Assembly: GCA_036258315.1 (NCBI GenBank)
Contig: DATADX010000067.1
Coordinates: forward strand, 1 to 64,000
Source: DASSYK01 sp036258315
Lineage (GTDB): Bacteria > Actinomycetota > Thermoleophilia > Solirubrobacterales > 70-9
Direction: 5' to 3'
Length of the DNA stretch: 64,000 bases
Part shown: piece after piece, positions 7,515 to 16,761 of the stretch
Layout of the letters: every line of letters starts with the position of its first letter
Numbering within the stretch: the first letter of the stretch is position 1
The notes under the pieces: generated by a model
What the model was told of the DNA's origin: nothing
The model's database searches: none
The model's input: the letters and a program-made list of their open reading frames with translations, nothing else
Made by a program: the position numbers and the translations under genes

Positions 7515-8255
7515 GTGCCCGAGCCCGCCGACGTCTGGGTGATCCTCCCCACCTACAACGAGGCCGACAACGTAGAGCGTCTGGTCGTGCAGGTCCTCGA
7601 CCGGCTTCCCGTGTCGCGGCGGGTGCTGATCGTCGACGACAACTCCCCCGACGGGACCGGACGGATCGCGGACGGGCTGGCGGCCGATCACGATCACGTT
7701 GAGGTCCTGCACCGCGAGCGCAAGGAGGGCCTCGGCCCGGCTTACATCGCGGGCTTTCGCCGCGCGCTCGCGGCAGGCGCGACGCGGATCATCGAGATGG
7801 ACGCCGACTTCTCCCACGACCCGGCCTACCTCCCGCAGCTGCTGCGCGCGGTCGAGACCGGCGCCGATCTGGCGATCGGGTCGCGGTACGTCCCCGGCGG
7901 CGGGGTGACCGACTGGGGGAGGATTCGCCGCTTCATCAGCAGGGGCGGCAGCGCCTACGCGCGGATCGTGCTCGGTGTCCCGGTCCGCGACCTCACCGGC
8001 GGCTTCAAGTGCTTCCGCCGCGAGGTCCTGGAGGCGATCGACTTCGACACCGTCACCGCGCGGGGCTACGCGTTCCAGGTCGAGGTGACCTACCGCGCGA
8101 TCAAGGCCGGCTTCGAGGTCGTCGAGGTCCCGATCGTGTTCCGAGACCGCCGCGACGGAACCTCGAAGATGAGCAAGGCGATTGTCGCCGAGGCGGTCTG
8201 GCGGGTACCGGCGCTGCGGCTCCGGCGCCACTTTGCGCGTCCAACCTCCCCCTGA
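7515..8255 (+). CDS. Polyprenol-phosphate mannosyltransferase-like GT2
   Basis: 246 aa GT-A fold glycosyltransferase of the dolichol/polyprenol-phosphate mannose synthase type. Visible features: VILPTYNEADNVERLV, VDDNSPDGTG, MDADFSHDP (metal-binding DxD) and RDLTGGFKCFRREVL, the typical acceptor-side motif. It lacks C-terminal membrane helices, as in the soluble actinobacterial Ppm1 catalytic domain. Expected reaction: GDP-mannose plus polyprenyl phosphate gives polyprenyl-phospho-mannose for lipoglycan and protein mannosylation. GTG 7515 is a leaderless start. Thioredoxin follows with its own promoter. Confidence 0.9.
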   Translation: MPEPADVWVILPTYNEADNVERLVVQVLDRLPVSRRVLIVDDNSPDGTGRIADGLAADHDHVEVLHRERKEGLGPAYIAGFRRALAAGATRIIEMDADFSHDPAYLPQLLRAVETGADLAIGSRYVPGGGVTDWGRIRRFISRGGSAYARIVLGVPVRDLTGGFKCFRREVLEAIDFDTVTARGYAFQVEVTYRAIKAGFEVVEVPIVFRDRRDGTSKMSKAIVAEAVWRVPALRLRRHFARPTSP

Positions 8256-8270
8256 AGTTCGTTGCTTCAG
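8252..8270 (+). promoter_or_regulatory. Inverted repeat at the end of the GT2 gene
   Basis: CTGAAG (8252-8257) and CTTCAG (8265-8270) are perfect inverted arms around 7 nt, overlap the GT2 stop codon and are followed by TTTGT. This may be a weak terminator or an operator just upstream of the thioredoxin -10. Confidence 0.35.
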
Positions 8271-8274
8271 TTTG

Positions 8275-8280
8275 TATAGT
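8275..8280 (+). promoter_or_regulatory. Thioredoxin promoter -10 (TATAGT)
   Basis: TATAGT is one of the closest matches to TATAAT in the window. It stands 36 nt before the trx GTG, leaving a 5' leader of about 30 nt with a GAGGAG ribosome site (8305-8310). This conventional leader contrasts with the leaderless neighbours. Confidence 0.5.
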
Positions 8281-8316
8281 AAGTGCAGGCCAGGAAACGA
8301 CCCTGAGGAGACAAAC

Positions 8317-8646
8317 GTGCCGGGCAAGCTCACCGATGTCACAGACGCCAACTTCCAGTCCGACGTCCTCGACGCGGACGGTCCGGTGCTCGTCGACTTC
8401 TGGGCCCCCTGGTGCGGCCCCTGCCGCGTCGTCCACCCCGTCCTCGAGGAGATGGACGCCGAGCGCGAGGACCTGAAGATCGTCAGCCTCAACGTCGACG
8501 ACAACCAGCAGACGGCCGCCAAGTACGAGGTCCTCTCGATCCCGACGATGATCCTGTTCAAGGACGGCGAGGCCGCCAAGCGGATCATCGGCGCGATGCC
8601 GAAGTCCCGGATCGAGTCCGAGCTGGAGCCGGCCCTGGCTGCTTAA
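8317..8646 (+). CDS. trxA: Thioredoxin
   Basis: 109 aa, standard thioredoxin length and fold. The active site is FWAPWCGPCR at residues about 29-38, and the cis-proline loop is SIPTMILF near 75. It reduces protein disulfides in the cytoplasm using thioredoxin reductase, which is not in the window. GTG 8317 was chosen because GAGGAG lies 6 nt upstream. A longer in-frame ORF upstream overlaps the GT2 gene and is not needed. The last codon and stop overlap the convergent ileS end by 4 bp. Confidence 0.95.
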   Translation: MPGKLTDVTDANFQSDVLDADGPVLVDFWAPWCGPCRVVHPVLEEMDAEREDLKIVSLNVDDNQQTAAKYEVLSIPTMILFKDGEAAKRIIGAMPKSRIESELEPALAA

Positions 8647-11600
8647 ACGCGGGTGACGGTGATCGTCAGCTCGCGGCCCTCGATGATCGTGGTCGTGATG
8701 CTGGTCTCTCCTGCGCCGTCGGGCCCATAGCTGACGGCCGTGGCGAGGGTCTCGCCCGAGATGTAGGGCTCGTTGGCGCGGGCGGCGTCGAGCAGCTCGG
8801 CGTCGCCGCCGAGCGCGAGCTCGATTCGGTCGGAGACCTCGAGGCCGGCGGACTTGCGCGCGTTCTGGACCGCGTGGACGATCTCGCGAGCCCAGCCCTC
8901 GCCACGGAGCTCGTCGTCGAGCTCGAGGGCGAGGGCGACGGCGTGGCCGGCCTCGGCCTCGACCTGGTAGCCGTCGAGCGGCTCCATCACGAGCTGCACG
9001 TCGTCCTCGCTGAGGCTGTGATCGCGGCCGTCGACCGTGATCCCGACCTCGCCGCCGGACTCGAACTGGCGCGCGACGACGTCCGCTTCGAGCGCCTCGA
9101 TCGCGGCGGCGGCCTGCCCCATGTGCTTTCCGAAGCGAGGGCCGAGCACGCGGTAGTTGGGCCTGACCCGATACGAGACGAGGTCGGACTCCTCGGCGAC
9201 GAACTCGATCTCCTTGACGTTCAGCTCCGAGGAGACGATCGCCGCATGGCGCTCGATCGCCGGCCGCTCCTCGGCCGTCGCGACGACCACCGCCTTGCGG
9301 AGCGGCTGGCGGACCTTGATCTTCGAGTGCGCTCGCGCGGCGCGGCCGAGCTCGACCGTGCGGCGCGCGGCCCCCATCCCGGCCTCGAGCTCGCGGTCGA
9401 CGAGGGTCTCGGCGGGCTCAGGGAAGTCGCAGAGGTGGACCGAGTCGGGCGCGTCGCCGAACTCCTGCGCCGCCCCACCCGCGAGGTTGGCGTAGATCTC
9501 GTCGGCGAGAAAGGGGGTGAAGGGCGCGAGCAGCTTGGCCGTCTCCAGGAGGCAGTGGCGAAGTGTTGCGAAGGCGGCGGCGTCGCCCTCCCAGAAGCGG
9601 CGGCGGCTGAGCCGCACGTACCAGTTCGAGAGCTCCTCGACGAACGCGTCGATCGCGTGGCCGGCGCTCGTGCAATCGAAGTCGTCCATCCGCTCGCGGA
9701 CGGTCGCGACCGTCCCCTGCAGCCGGGAGAGGACCCACCTGTCCAACTCATCGCCCGCCGTCTCCTCCGGCGCCTCGCTCACGTCGCCGCGCCCTGCGCG
9801 GCTCGCCCGTCCGGGGACGGCGGTGTCTGCGAGGCCCGCCGGCTCGAGGCCCTCGGTGTTCGCGTAGAGGACCCAGAACGAGTAGGTGTTCCAGAGCGTC
9901 AGCAGGAACTGCCGGACCGCCTCGCCGACGGTCGCGACCGAGAACCGGTAGCCGGCCCACGGCTGCTGGGCCGTGAAGTAGTACCAGCGGAACGCGTCGG
10001 CGCCGTGGCGGTCGATCACGTCCCAGGGGTCGACGACATTGCCGCGGCTCTTCGACATCTTCTGCCCCTCGGGGTCGAGGATCAGGCCGAGGCAGACGCA
10101 GTTCAGGTAGCTGGTCTGATCGAACAGCAGCGTCGACTCGGCGAGCAGCGTGTAGAACCAGCCGCGGGTCTGGTCGATCGCCTCGCAGACGTAATCGGCG
10201 GGGAAGCGCTCGTCGAACTCGCCCTCGTTTTCGAACGGGAAGTGGAACTGGGCGAACGGCATCGCGCCGGAGTCGAACCAGGCGTCGATCACGGCGTCGA
10301 CGCGGCGCATCTCGCCGCCGCAGCCCTCGCGGCTGCAGGCGAGCACGACGTCGTCGATGTACGGGCGGTGCAGGTCCTCGGGGACCTCGGCGCCCCGCGA
10401 GCGGAGATCCTCGACCGACCCCGCACAAAAGGCCTCCTCGCATCCCTCCTCTCCGCACCTCCAGACCGGGAGCGGCGTCCCCCAGTAGCGGTCGCGGGAC
10501 AGCGCCCAGTCGACGTTGTTCTCGAGCCACTTGCCGAACCGGCCGTGCTTGATGTGCTCGGGGTGCCAGCCGATCCTCTCGTTCTCGGCCAGCAACCGGT
10601 CCTTGACTTCGGTGGTGGCGACGTACCAGTTCGCCTTCGCGTAGTAGAGCAGGGCAGTGTCGCAACGCCAGCAGTGCGGATAGGAGTGCAGGTAGGGCTC
10701 GGCGCGCAGCACCCGGCCCCTCGCCTCGAGCGCCTTGACGATGTCGGGATCGGCCTCCTTCACCTTGCGGCCGGCGAAGTCGCTGATCCGCTCGTCGAAG
10801 GTGCCGTCGAGGCGGACCGGGTTCTGAAGCGTGATTCCGTATTCCTGCCCGAGCCTGAAGTCGTCCTCGCCGAAGGCGATCGCGGTGTGGACGAGGCCGG
10901 TGCCCTCGTCGGTGGAGACGAAGTCGGCGAGCCGGACCGAGTGCCCGCGGGGGCCGTAGTCGGTGATGTAGGTGAACGGCGGCTCGTAGCGGGTCCCGGC
11001 GAGCGCCTCGCCCGGGAAATGGGAGAGCAGCTCGGCGCCCTCGCCGAGCACCTCCTCCACCCGGTCTCGGGCCAGGACCAGGACCTCTTCCGGGCCGGCT
11101 CCCTGCTCGCCGCCGCGCGCGCGGACGTACTCGATCTCCGGCCCGGCCGCGACGGCCGCGTTCGAGATCAGCGTCCATGGGGTCGTCGTCCAGACCAGCA
11201 GCTGATCCCCGACCTGCAGGGGCGACTCGGGGATCTCGTCGCTCGGGACCAGCCCGGTGACGGGCAGCTTCACGTAGACGGAGGGGTCCTCGACCTCGTG
11301 GTAGCCGAGCGCAACCTCGTGCGAGGAGAGCGCCGTCCCGTCGCGCGGACAGTACGGCACGACCTTGTACGCCTCGTAGAGGCGCCCGTCGTCCCAGATC
11401 CGGCGCAGCGCCCACCAGACCGACTCGATGTAGTCGTTCTCCATCGTCACGTAGGGGTCGTCGAGGTCGATCCAGAACCCGATCCGCTCGGTGAGCCTGT
11501 CCCAGTCCTCGACGTAGCGGAACACCGACTCGCGGCAGCGGCGGTTGAACTCGGCGATCCCGTATTCCTCGATCTCCGCCTTGGAGGCGATCCCGAGCTC

Positions 11601-11900
11601 CTTCTCCACCTCGAGCTCGACCGGGAGCCCGTGGCAGTCCCAGCCGGCTTTCCGCGGCACCCGGTGGCCGGTCATCGTCCGGTAACGCGGGTAGATGTCC
11701 TTGAACACCCGCGAGAGCACGTGATGGGAGCCGGGACGGCCGTTGGCGGTCGGCGGGCCCTCGTAGAAGCTCCACAGCGGCGCGTCGGCGCGCTGCTCGA
11801 TCGAGCGGGCGAAGACGCCGCGCTCGCGCCAGCGCTCGAGCACCGCCTCCTCGAGGCGAGGGAACGACTGTTTCGGGTCGACTGGGCGAAATCCCGCCAT
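8643..11900 (-). CDS. ileS: Isoleucyl-tRNA synthetase, eukaryote-like (IleS2) type
   Basis: 1085 aa class I aminoacyl-tRNA synthetase. The HIGH-type motif appears as PPTANGRPGSHHVLSRVFKD near residues 48-67; KMSKSRGN lies near 612; the editing domain and a C-terminal anticodon-binding region follow the usual order. The PTANGxPGxHH form and overall length are those of the eukaryote-like IleRS clade found in many actinobacteria and linked in other species to low mupirocin sensitivity. No T-box leader is apparent; CAGAAT ends 8 nt before ATG 11900, so the mRNA may be leaderless. Confidence 0.95.
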   Translation of the reverse strand: MAGFRPVDPKQSFPRLEEAVLERWRERGVFARSIEQRADAPLWSFYEGPPTANGRPGSHHVLSRVFKDIYPRYRTMTGHRVPRKAGWDCHGLPVELEVEKELGIASKAEIEEYGIAEFNRRCRESVFRYVEDWDRLTERIGFWIDLDDPYVTMENDYIESVWWALRRIWDDGRLYEAYKVVPYCPRDGTALSSHEVALGYHEVEDPSVYVKLPVTGLVPSDEIPESPLQVGDQLLVWTTTPWTLISNAAVAAGPEIEYVRARGGEQGAGPEEVLVLARDRVEEVLGEGAELLSHFPGEALAGTRYEPPFTYITDYGPRGHSVRLADFVSTDEGTGLVHTAIAFGEDDFRLGQEYGITLQNPVRLDGTFDERISDFAGRKVKEADPDIVKALEARGRVLRAEPYLHSYPHCWRCDTALLYYAKANWYVATTEVKDRLLAENERIGWHPEHIKHGRFGKWLENNVDWALSRDRYWGTPLPVWRCGEEGCEEAFCAGSVEDLRSRGAEVPEDLHRPYIDDVVLACSREGCGGEMRRVDAVIDAWFDSGAMPFAQFHFPFENEGEFDERFPADYVCEAIDQTRGWFYTLLAESTLLFDQTSYLNCVCLGLILDPEGQKMSKSRGNVVDPWDVIDRHGADAFRWYYFTAQQPWAGYRFSVATVGEAVRQFLLTLWNTYSFWVLYANTEGLEPAGLADTAVPGRASRAGRGDVSEAPEETAGDELDRWVLSRLQGTVATVRERMDDFDCTSAGHAIDAFVEELSNWYVRLSRRRFWEGDAAAFATLRHCLLETAKLLAPFTPFLADEIYANLAGGAAQEFGDAPDSVHLCDFPEPAETLVDRELEAGMGAARRTVELGRAARAHSKIKVRQPLRKAVVVATAEERPAIERHAAIVSSELNVKEIEFVAEESDLVSYRVRPNYRVLGPRFGKHMGQAAAAIEALEADVVARQFESGGEVGITVDGRDHSLSEDDVQLVMEPLDGYQVEAEAGHAVALALELDDELRGEGWAREIVHAVQNARKSAGLEVSDRIELALGGDAELLDAARANEPYISGETLATAVSYGPDGAGETSITTTIIEGRELTITVTRV

Positions 11901-11920
11901 TGCGGCGGATTCTGCCAGCG

Positions 11921-12343
11921 TCAGCCCGCGAGCCTCACCGAGCCGTCCGCTTCGATCGTCCAGTTCGGGTTATGGGCGATCTCCCACGGGTGGCCGTCGG
12001 GGTCTATGAACACCCCCGAGTAGCCGCCCCAGAAGGTCTCGGCCGGCTCGCGGCCGATCGTCGCACCCGCCGCGCGGGCCTCTTCGATCACGCCATCGAC
12101 CTCGGCAGGCGAGCCAACGTTGTGGGCCGGAGTGACGCCGCCCCAGCCGGGCGAGTCCTCGACCGCGCTGTCCTCGGCGAGCCGCGAGCGGTCCCAGAGC
12201 GCGAGCACCGCCCCGCCGGCCTGGAAGAAGACCACGTCATCGTCCGGCGCCGCCCCGGTCGTCCAGCCGAGCGCCTCATAGAAGGTCCGCGCCCGCGCCA
12301 GATCCGAGACGCCGAGCGTGATCAGGCTGATCCGCTGTTCCAT
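11921..12343 (-). CDS. VOC family protein (glyoxalase/bleomycin-resistance fold)
   Basis: 140 aa with two beta-alpha-beta-beta-beta modules. The start is MEQRISLITLGVSDLARARTFY and the end contains GVFIDPDGHPWEIAHNPNW, a typical VOC metal-site edge. The substrate cannot be predicted. It ends 20 bp upstream of ileS on the same strand and could be read through into ileS. ATG 12343 sits 7 nt after TAGATT, indicating a leaderless start; the longer in-frame ATG at 12415 would cross that promoter. Confidence 0.88.
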   Translation of the reverse strand: MEQRISLITLGVSDLARARTFYEALGWTTGAAPDDDVVFFQAGGAVLALWDRSRLAEDSAVEDSPGWGGVTPAHNVGSPAEVDGVIEEARAAGATIGREPAETFWGGYSGVFIDPDGHPWEIAHNPNWTIEADGSVRLAG

Positions 12344-12350
12344 GGACTCG

Positions 12351-12356
12351 AATCTA
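12351..12356 (-). promoter_or_regulatory. -10 TAGATT, leaderless VOC gene
   Basis: TAGATT (12356-12351) ends 7 nt before ATG 12343; no Shine-Dalgarno sequence is present. Confidence 0.5.
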
Positions 12357-12409
12357 CCGCTGCTGCCGCCGTCGTCGCGCTCGCCGCAAGCCCGAGGGAA
12401 CTGCAGTCG

Positions 12410-12415
12410 TACCAT
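12410..12415 (+). promoter_or_regulatory. -10 TACCAT, leaderless moxR operon
   Basis: TACCAT ends 6 nt before ATG 12422; the spacer CTAGCG has no ribosome site. Confidence 0.5.
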
Positions 12416-12421
12416 CTAGCG

Positions 12422-13372
12422 ATGGCGACGACGCCGAAGCTCGACCCCACCGGCGTTGCCGAGATCGGCGCTCGCCTCAGGGAGAACATCGCGGACGCGG
12501 TCAAGGCGCCGGAGAACGTCATCCGGGAGCTGGTCGTCGCGCTCCTAGCCGAGGGGCACGTTCTGATCGAGGACGCCCCGGGGGTGGGCAAGACGGCGCT
12601 GGCGCGGGCACTCGCGCGCTCGCTCGAGGCGGAGTACGCGCGGGTCCAGTGCACCTCCGACCTGCTGCCCGCCGACCTGATCGGCACCAACGTCTTCGAC
12701 CAGCGCGAGACCCGCTTCGAGTTCCACCCGGGGCCGGTGTTCGCGAACATCGTCCTCGTCGACGAGATCAACCGCGCCTCGCCGAAGACCCAGTCCGGAC
12801 TGCTCGAGTGCATGCAGGAGCGCCAGATCACGGTCGACGCGACCAAGCACGAGCTCGCCCGCCCGTTCGTCGTGCTGGCGACCCAGAACCCGGCGGAGTA
12901 CGAGGGCACCTATCCGCTCCCGGAGGCCGAGCTCGATCGATTCATGGTCCGGGTCACGCTCGGATACCCCGACGCCGACGCCGAGGCGGCGATGCTCGCC
13001 GAGCACGCCGACCGTGACCCCGTCGCGGAGCTCGAGCCGGTCGCCGACGTCAGCACCGTGCGCGCGGCGCAGGCGGCGCTCGCCGGGATCGAGGCGACCG
13101 AGCCGCTGCGGCGCTACGTCGTCGCGATCTGCGAGGCGACCAGGGCCGACGAGCGAGCCGAGCTCGGGGCGAGCCCGCGGGCGGGGCTGATGCTGTTCCG
13201 GGCGGCGAAGGCGCTTGCGGCGCTCGAGGGGCGCGACCACGTGCTCCCTGACGACGTGCAGACGCTCGCCTCCTCGGTCCTGGCCCACAGGCTGCTGCTC
13301 ACGTACGAAGTGGATGGCGACCAGCGTGAGACCGTAGTGCGCGACGCGCTGGAGCGGGTTCCGGCCCTGTGA
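12422..13372 (+). CDS. MoxR-type AAA+ ATPase
   Basis: 316 aa. Walker A is EDAPGVGKT (near residue 50), Walker B ILVDEINRASPKTQSGLLE, sensor 1 ATQNPAEYEGTYPLPEAELDRF; the C-terminal lid contains GASPRAGLMLFRAAKALA. MoxR ATPases act as chaperones or activators of neighbouring gene products. Here it heads a tightly packed operon: its stop overlaps the GTG of the DUF58 gene (GTGA), followed by a transglutaminase. This MoxR-DUF58-TgpA order is a recurrent envelope-associated locus. The leaderless promoter ends 6 nt upstream. Confidence 0.95.
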   Translation: MATTPKLDPTGVAEIGARLRENIADAVKAPENVIRELVVALLAEGHVLIEDAPGVGKTALARALARSLEAEYARVQCTSDLLPADLIGTNVFDQRETRFEFHPGPVFANIVLVDEINRASPKTQSGLLECMQERQITVDATKHELARPFVVLATQNPAEYEGTYPLPEAELDRFMVRVTLGYPDADAEAAMLAEHADRDPVAELEPVADVSTVRAAQAALAGIEATEPLRRYVVAICEATRADERAELGASPRAGLMLFRAAKALAALEGRDHVLPDDVQTLASSVLAHRLLLTYEVDGDQRETVVRDALERVPAL

Positions 13373-14496
13373 CCGGCGCCGGGGGCGGTCGCTCGCCCCG
13401 GGCACCCGCGACCGGCGCGCTCGGGGTGGCGCTGGCGCTCGCCGGGGTGGGGTTCGGGATCGAGTCGTCGCTGCTCGCCGGGATCGCGCTGATCGCGCTC
13501 GCCGTCACCGCCGTCGGCTGGGTCGAGCTGGCGACCCGCCGCGGCCGTCTCGAGCGGTACCCGATGCCGAGGCGGGTCACGGAGGACGAGCCGATGCCGC
13601 TGCGGATTCATCTTGCGGGAACGCTCGTGCCGCCGCCGGGGGGCACGCTCGCCGACCCCTTGCTGGAGCCGCCGCTCACGGTCGGCCCGGGTTGGTCGAG
13701 GCGCCTCGACTGGAGCGTCCACCTGCATGGCCCGGGCCGGCGGCGGCTCGCCCCGACGCGGCTGACGGTCGGGGATCCGCTCGGACTCTGGTCGCGCGAG
13801 TTGCGATCGCAGGCCTCCGAAGAGGTCGTGGTCCTGCCGCGTGTCGAGCCGGTGCGGGCGCTCGACGCGGACGGCGACGCCCTCGGGGCGAGGGCCGGTC
13901 ACGAGGGATCGACCGACGTCGAATCCGCTGCCGCGGCGGCCGCGGATTTCGAGGTCGACGGGCTGCGCCCTCACCAGGAGGGGAGCCCCGCCTCGCGGAT
14001 CGCGTGGCCGGCGGTCGCTCGGACCGGCGAGCTGATCGAGCGGCGGCTGGTCGGCGGGGCCGGATCTCGGCCGCTGGTGGTGTTCGACCCGCGCGGCGGC
14101 GCCAACCCCGGCGCGGTCGACCGCGCGATGCGCGCCGCCGCCTCGCTATGCGTCGCCCTGGCGCGGCATGGAGGCTGCGAGCTGCTCCTGCCGGGCGAGC
14201 GCCGGCCGGTCCCGATCGACCCGGCGCTTCGCGGCTGGCCCGAGGCGCACGTGCGCCTCGCCGTATCGAGCCGCACGCTCGCGCCATTGCTCGGATCGGC
14301 GCTCCGCGGAAGCACCCTCTACTGGGTCACGGCCGGGCAGGGAGCGCCGCGCGGGCTGGGCGGGATCCTCGCCGGGGGCTTCGTGGTCGCCGCCGGCGCC
14401 GACGGCCGAGGTGCCGCCTTTCAGGTCGCGCGCTGCTTCGGGCGGCGGCTCGGCGGAACGCGCGGCAGGGCGCCACGGGCGCGGGTGGCGAGCTGA
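13369..14496 (+). CDS. DUF58 domain protein
   Basis: 375 aa. Two N-terminal hydrophobic segments (residues about 15-60) anchor it to the membrane. The DUF58 core is near residues 195-225 (VDGLRPHQEGSPASRIAWPAVARTG, a variant of the usual GDDxRxIDW motif). A vWA-like fold is expected after it. GTG 13369 overlaps the moxR stop. DUF58 proteins pair with MoxR and are thought to be its partners or clients. The stop TGA overlaps the next ATG as TGATG, so all three genes are coupled. Confidence 0.88.
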   Translation: MTGAGGGRSPRAPATGALGVALALAGVGFGIESSLLAGIALIALAVTAVGWVELATRRGRLERYPMPRRVTEDEPMPLRIHLAGTLVPPPGGTLADPLLEPPLTVGPGWSRRLDWSVHLHGPGRRRLAPTRLTVGDPLGLWSRELRSQASEEVVVLPRVEPVRALDADGDALGARAGHEGSTDVESAAAAAADFEVDGLRPHQEGSPASRIAWPAVARTGELIERRLVGGAGSRPLVVFDPRGGANPGAVDRAMRAAASLCVALARHGGCELLLPGERRPVPIDPALRGWPEAHVRLAVSSRTLAPLLGSALRGSTLYWVTAGQGAPRGLGGILAGGFVVAAGADGRGAAFQVARCFGRRLGGTRGRAPRARVAS

Positions 14497-16757
14497 TGGC
14501 CGCCGTTGCCGCCTCCAGGTCCCTGCGACTGGAGCTCGCCTGCTTTGCGGCGCTGGCGGGCTTCGCCGGGCTCGAGTGGGTCTCGCTCGTCGCGGACCCG
14601 CCCGTCCTGAGGATCGCGGTGACGGTCGCGATCGCAACCGCCGCGGGTGTCGCGCTGGTCGCGCTCGGGCGCGCGAGGCTGGGCCGCGGCGGCCGGATGG
14701 CGCTCGGGGTGGCGGCGGTGCTCGCCGCCACCGTCGCAGCGATGGTGGCGATCGGATTGCCCGCCCGCCTGCTCCTCGCGTGGAACTGGGACGAGCTCTC
14801 GACGGCTCTGGGCCAGAGCCTGCAGGGGATCTCCGACATCTCGGTCCCCTACGGCGGGGCCGACGGCTGGACGCGGCTGACGATCCTGCTCGGGGCGCCG
14901 CTCGGAATCGGGCTCGCGGCGGCGGCCGCGTTCTGGCCCGGCCAGCGGCGCAATGCGCGCTGGCTGGCCGCGCTGGTGGTCCTGCTCGCCCTCTACCTGA
15001 GTGCGAATGCCTGGAGCAGGCCGGGTGGAGATTTCGGCCGAGGCCTGCTGCTCTGCGTGCTCGTCTGCGCCTGGCTCTGGCTGCCGAAGCTCGCTCCGAG
15101 CCGGCGCGGAGGCGCTGTGCTGGCGATCGCGACCGCGGCGGCCGTGGCGCTGCCGCTCGCGGCCGCGCTGGCGCCCGACAAGGCACTGCTCGACTACCGC
15201 TCGTGGCGGCTTCTCAGCCAGGAGGGAGTCAACTTCGGCTGGGCGCACTCCTACGGACCGCTCGACTGGCCGCAGAAGGGGACCCGCGTCCTCACCGTGG
15301 CCAGCGAGGAGCCCCACTACTGGAAGGCGACGACGCTGGACGAGTTCGACGGCTTCGGCTGGAGGCGGTCGGACGCGCTGCAGCCCGAGCCGGTGCTGGG
15401 CACTCCGGCGGCCCTGCAGAACACGGCGACGCCGGGGGACGCGATCGCTCATCCGGAGTGGATCGACCGTCTCAACTTCGACGTCCGCGGGCTGAGCAGC
15501 GACGTCGTCGTCGGCGCGGGAACGGTGCTGTCGGTCCGAAACGTCGATGCGAGCCCCTCTCCCGACGCGACCTGGGTGACCGACGAGACGCTCGAGTCGG
15601 GCGACGAGTACACGGTGTTGGCCTATCTGCCCGACCCCAGCGAGACGCAGCTGCGCGCCTCCTCGCCGGACTACCCCGAGGAGGCGAGCCGCTACACCGC
15701 GCTGACGATCCCCGGAGTGGACAGGGTCGGAACGGCCTCCGCGGAGGTGCCGCTGTGGGGGAAGCAGAGGCAGGGGGAATCGCCCTCCGAGCTGTTCCGC
15801 GGCACCCCCTACGAGCAGACCTACGATCTCGCGACGCGCGTGACCTCGGGCGCCGCGACTCCGCATGACGCCGTGACCCGGATCGAGTCCTACCTGCGGG
15901 GCACGTACACCTACGACCAGAACCCGCCCGAACACGGCGACCCGCTCCCGGCGTTCCTGTTCGAGGACCGGCGCGGCTACTGCCAGCAGTTCTCGGGCGC
16001 GATGGCGCTGATGCTGCGCATGATCGGGATCCCGGCCCGTGTCGCAAGCGGCTTCGCCCCCGGTGGCCGCGATCCCGACAGGGGCACGTTCCTGGTCGAG
16101 GACGTCGACGCTCACGCATGGGTCGAGGTCTACTTCACCGGGATCGGCTGGGTCCCGTTCGAGCCCACCCCGGCGGCCGCGCCCGCCGAATCCCAGCTGA
16201 GCGACACCGCGACCACCGACCCCGCCTCCGACACCGAGGTCACCACGATCGATGCGGCGCCGACGCAGAGCTCGGATTCCGGCGGCGGTGGCGACGGCGG
16301 CGGCAGGACCCAGGCCCTGGCCCCCGGCAGCGCGGACGGAGGCGGATCGGGCCCGGGTGGTACCGAGATCATCGCGGCGGTCGCGCTCGCCGCGGCGCTC
16401 GCGGTGTCCGGTCTCTACGCGATCAGGACGCTTCGGCGGCGCCGGCTCGGCCCCGAATCGCTCGCGGCGGCCGAGCTGGGCGAGCTGGAGCGTGCGCTCG
16501 CGCGGCTGGACCGGCCGCTGCCCGCCGGGGCGACGCTGCTCGACGCGGGCCGGCGGCTCGAAGGGCTGGCCGGGCCGGCTGGGGCGCGCTATGCGGCCTC
16601 GCTGCGCGAGCGGCGCTACCGGCGGCCATCAGCGCCCCCACCGGGCGTCGGCGAGCGGCGCACGGTGCGGCGCGCGCTGCTCGCCGCGCGCGGCTGGCGC
16701 GGGGCCGCCGCGACCCTCAGGGCGATCCCGCCGGGCGGTCCGCGCCGACTACGCTGA
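14496..16757 (+). CDS. TgpA-like transmembrane transglutaminase-domain protein
   Basis: 753 aa. About six N-terminal membrane helices (residues about 10-240) precede an extracytoplasmic part with a transglutaminase-like core: Cys in RRGYCQQFSGAMALMLR (near residue 495), His in VEDVDAHAWVEVYF (near 538) and the third position in WVPFEPTPAA. A Ser/Asp/Gly-rich linker leads to one more helix (about 625-650) and a cytoplasmic DUF4129-like tail. The start is ATG 14496, overlapping the DUF58 stop. Proposed roles in the family are peptide or protein cross-linking or cleavage at the cell envelope; the substrate is unknown. Confidence 0.92.
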   Translation: MAAVAASRSLRLELACFAALAGFAGLEWVSLVADPPVLRIAVTVAIATAAGVALVALGRARLGRGGRMALGVAAVLAATVAAMVAIGLPARLLLAWNWDELSTALGQSLQGISDISVPYGGADGWTRLTILLGAPLGIGLAAAAAFWPGQRRNARWLAALVVLLALYLSANAWSRPGGDFGRGLLLCVLVCAWLWLPKLAPSRRGGAVLAIATAAAVALPLAAALAPDKALLDYRSWRLLSQEGVNFGWAHSYGPLDWPQKGTRVLTVASEEPHYWKATTLDEFDGFGWRRSDALQPEPVLGTPAALQNTATPGDAIAHPEWIDRLNFDVRGLSSDVVVGAGTVLSVRNVDASPSPDATWVTDETLESGDEYTVLAYLPDPSETQLRASSPDYPEEASRYTALTIPGVDRVGTASAEVPLWGKQRQGESPSELFRGTPYEQTYDLATRVTSGAATPHDAVTRIESYLRGTYTYDQNPPEHGDPLPAFLFEDRRGYCQQFSGAMALMLRMIGIPARVASGFAPGGRDPDRGTFLVEDVDAHAWVEVYFTGIGWVPFEPTPAAAPAESQLSDTATTDPASDTEVTTIDAAPTQSSDSGGGGDGGGRTQALAPGSADGGGSGPGGTEIIAAVALAAALAVSGLYAIRTLRRRRLGPESLAAAELGELERALARLDRPLPAGATLLDAGRRLEGLAGPAGARYAASLRERRYRRPSAPPPGVGERRTVRRALLAARGWRGAAATLRAIPPGGPRRLR
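16750..16755 (+). promoter_or_regulatory. -10 TACGCT, leaderless DUF1461 gene
   Basis: TACGCT ends 6 nt before ATG 16762 and overlaps the last codons of the transglutaminase gene. Confidence 0.45.
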
Positions 16758-16761
16758 GCCG

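Noticed and set aside
5341..7542. Long plus-strand frame opposite polX
   Set aside because: Shadow of the polX codons; no family features and no plausible start.
8412..12023. A 1203-codon open frame on the plus strand opposite ileS
   Set aside because: It lies antisense to a complete isoleucyl-tRNA synthetase. Its translation is low-complexity Arg/Val/Glu/Asp-rich, as expected from the reverse frame of GC-rich coding DNA.
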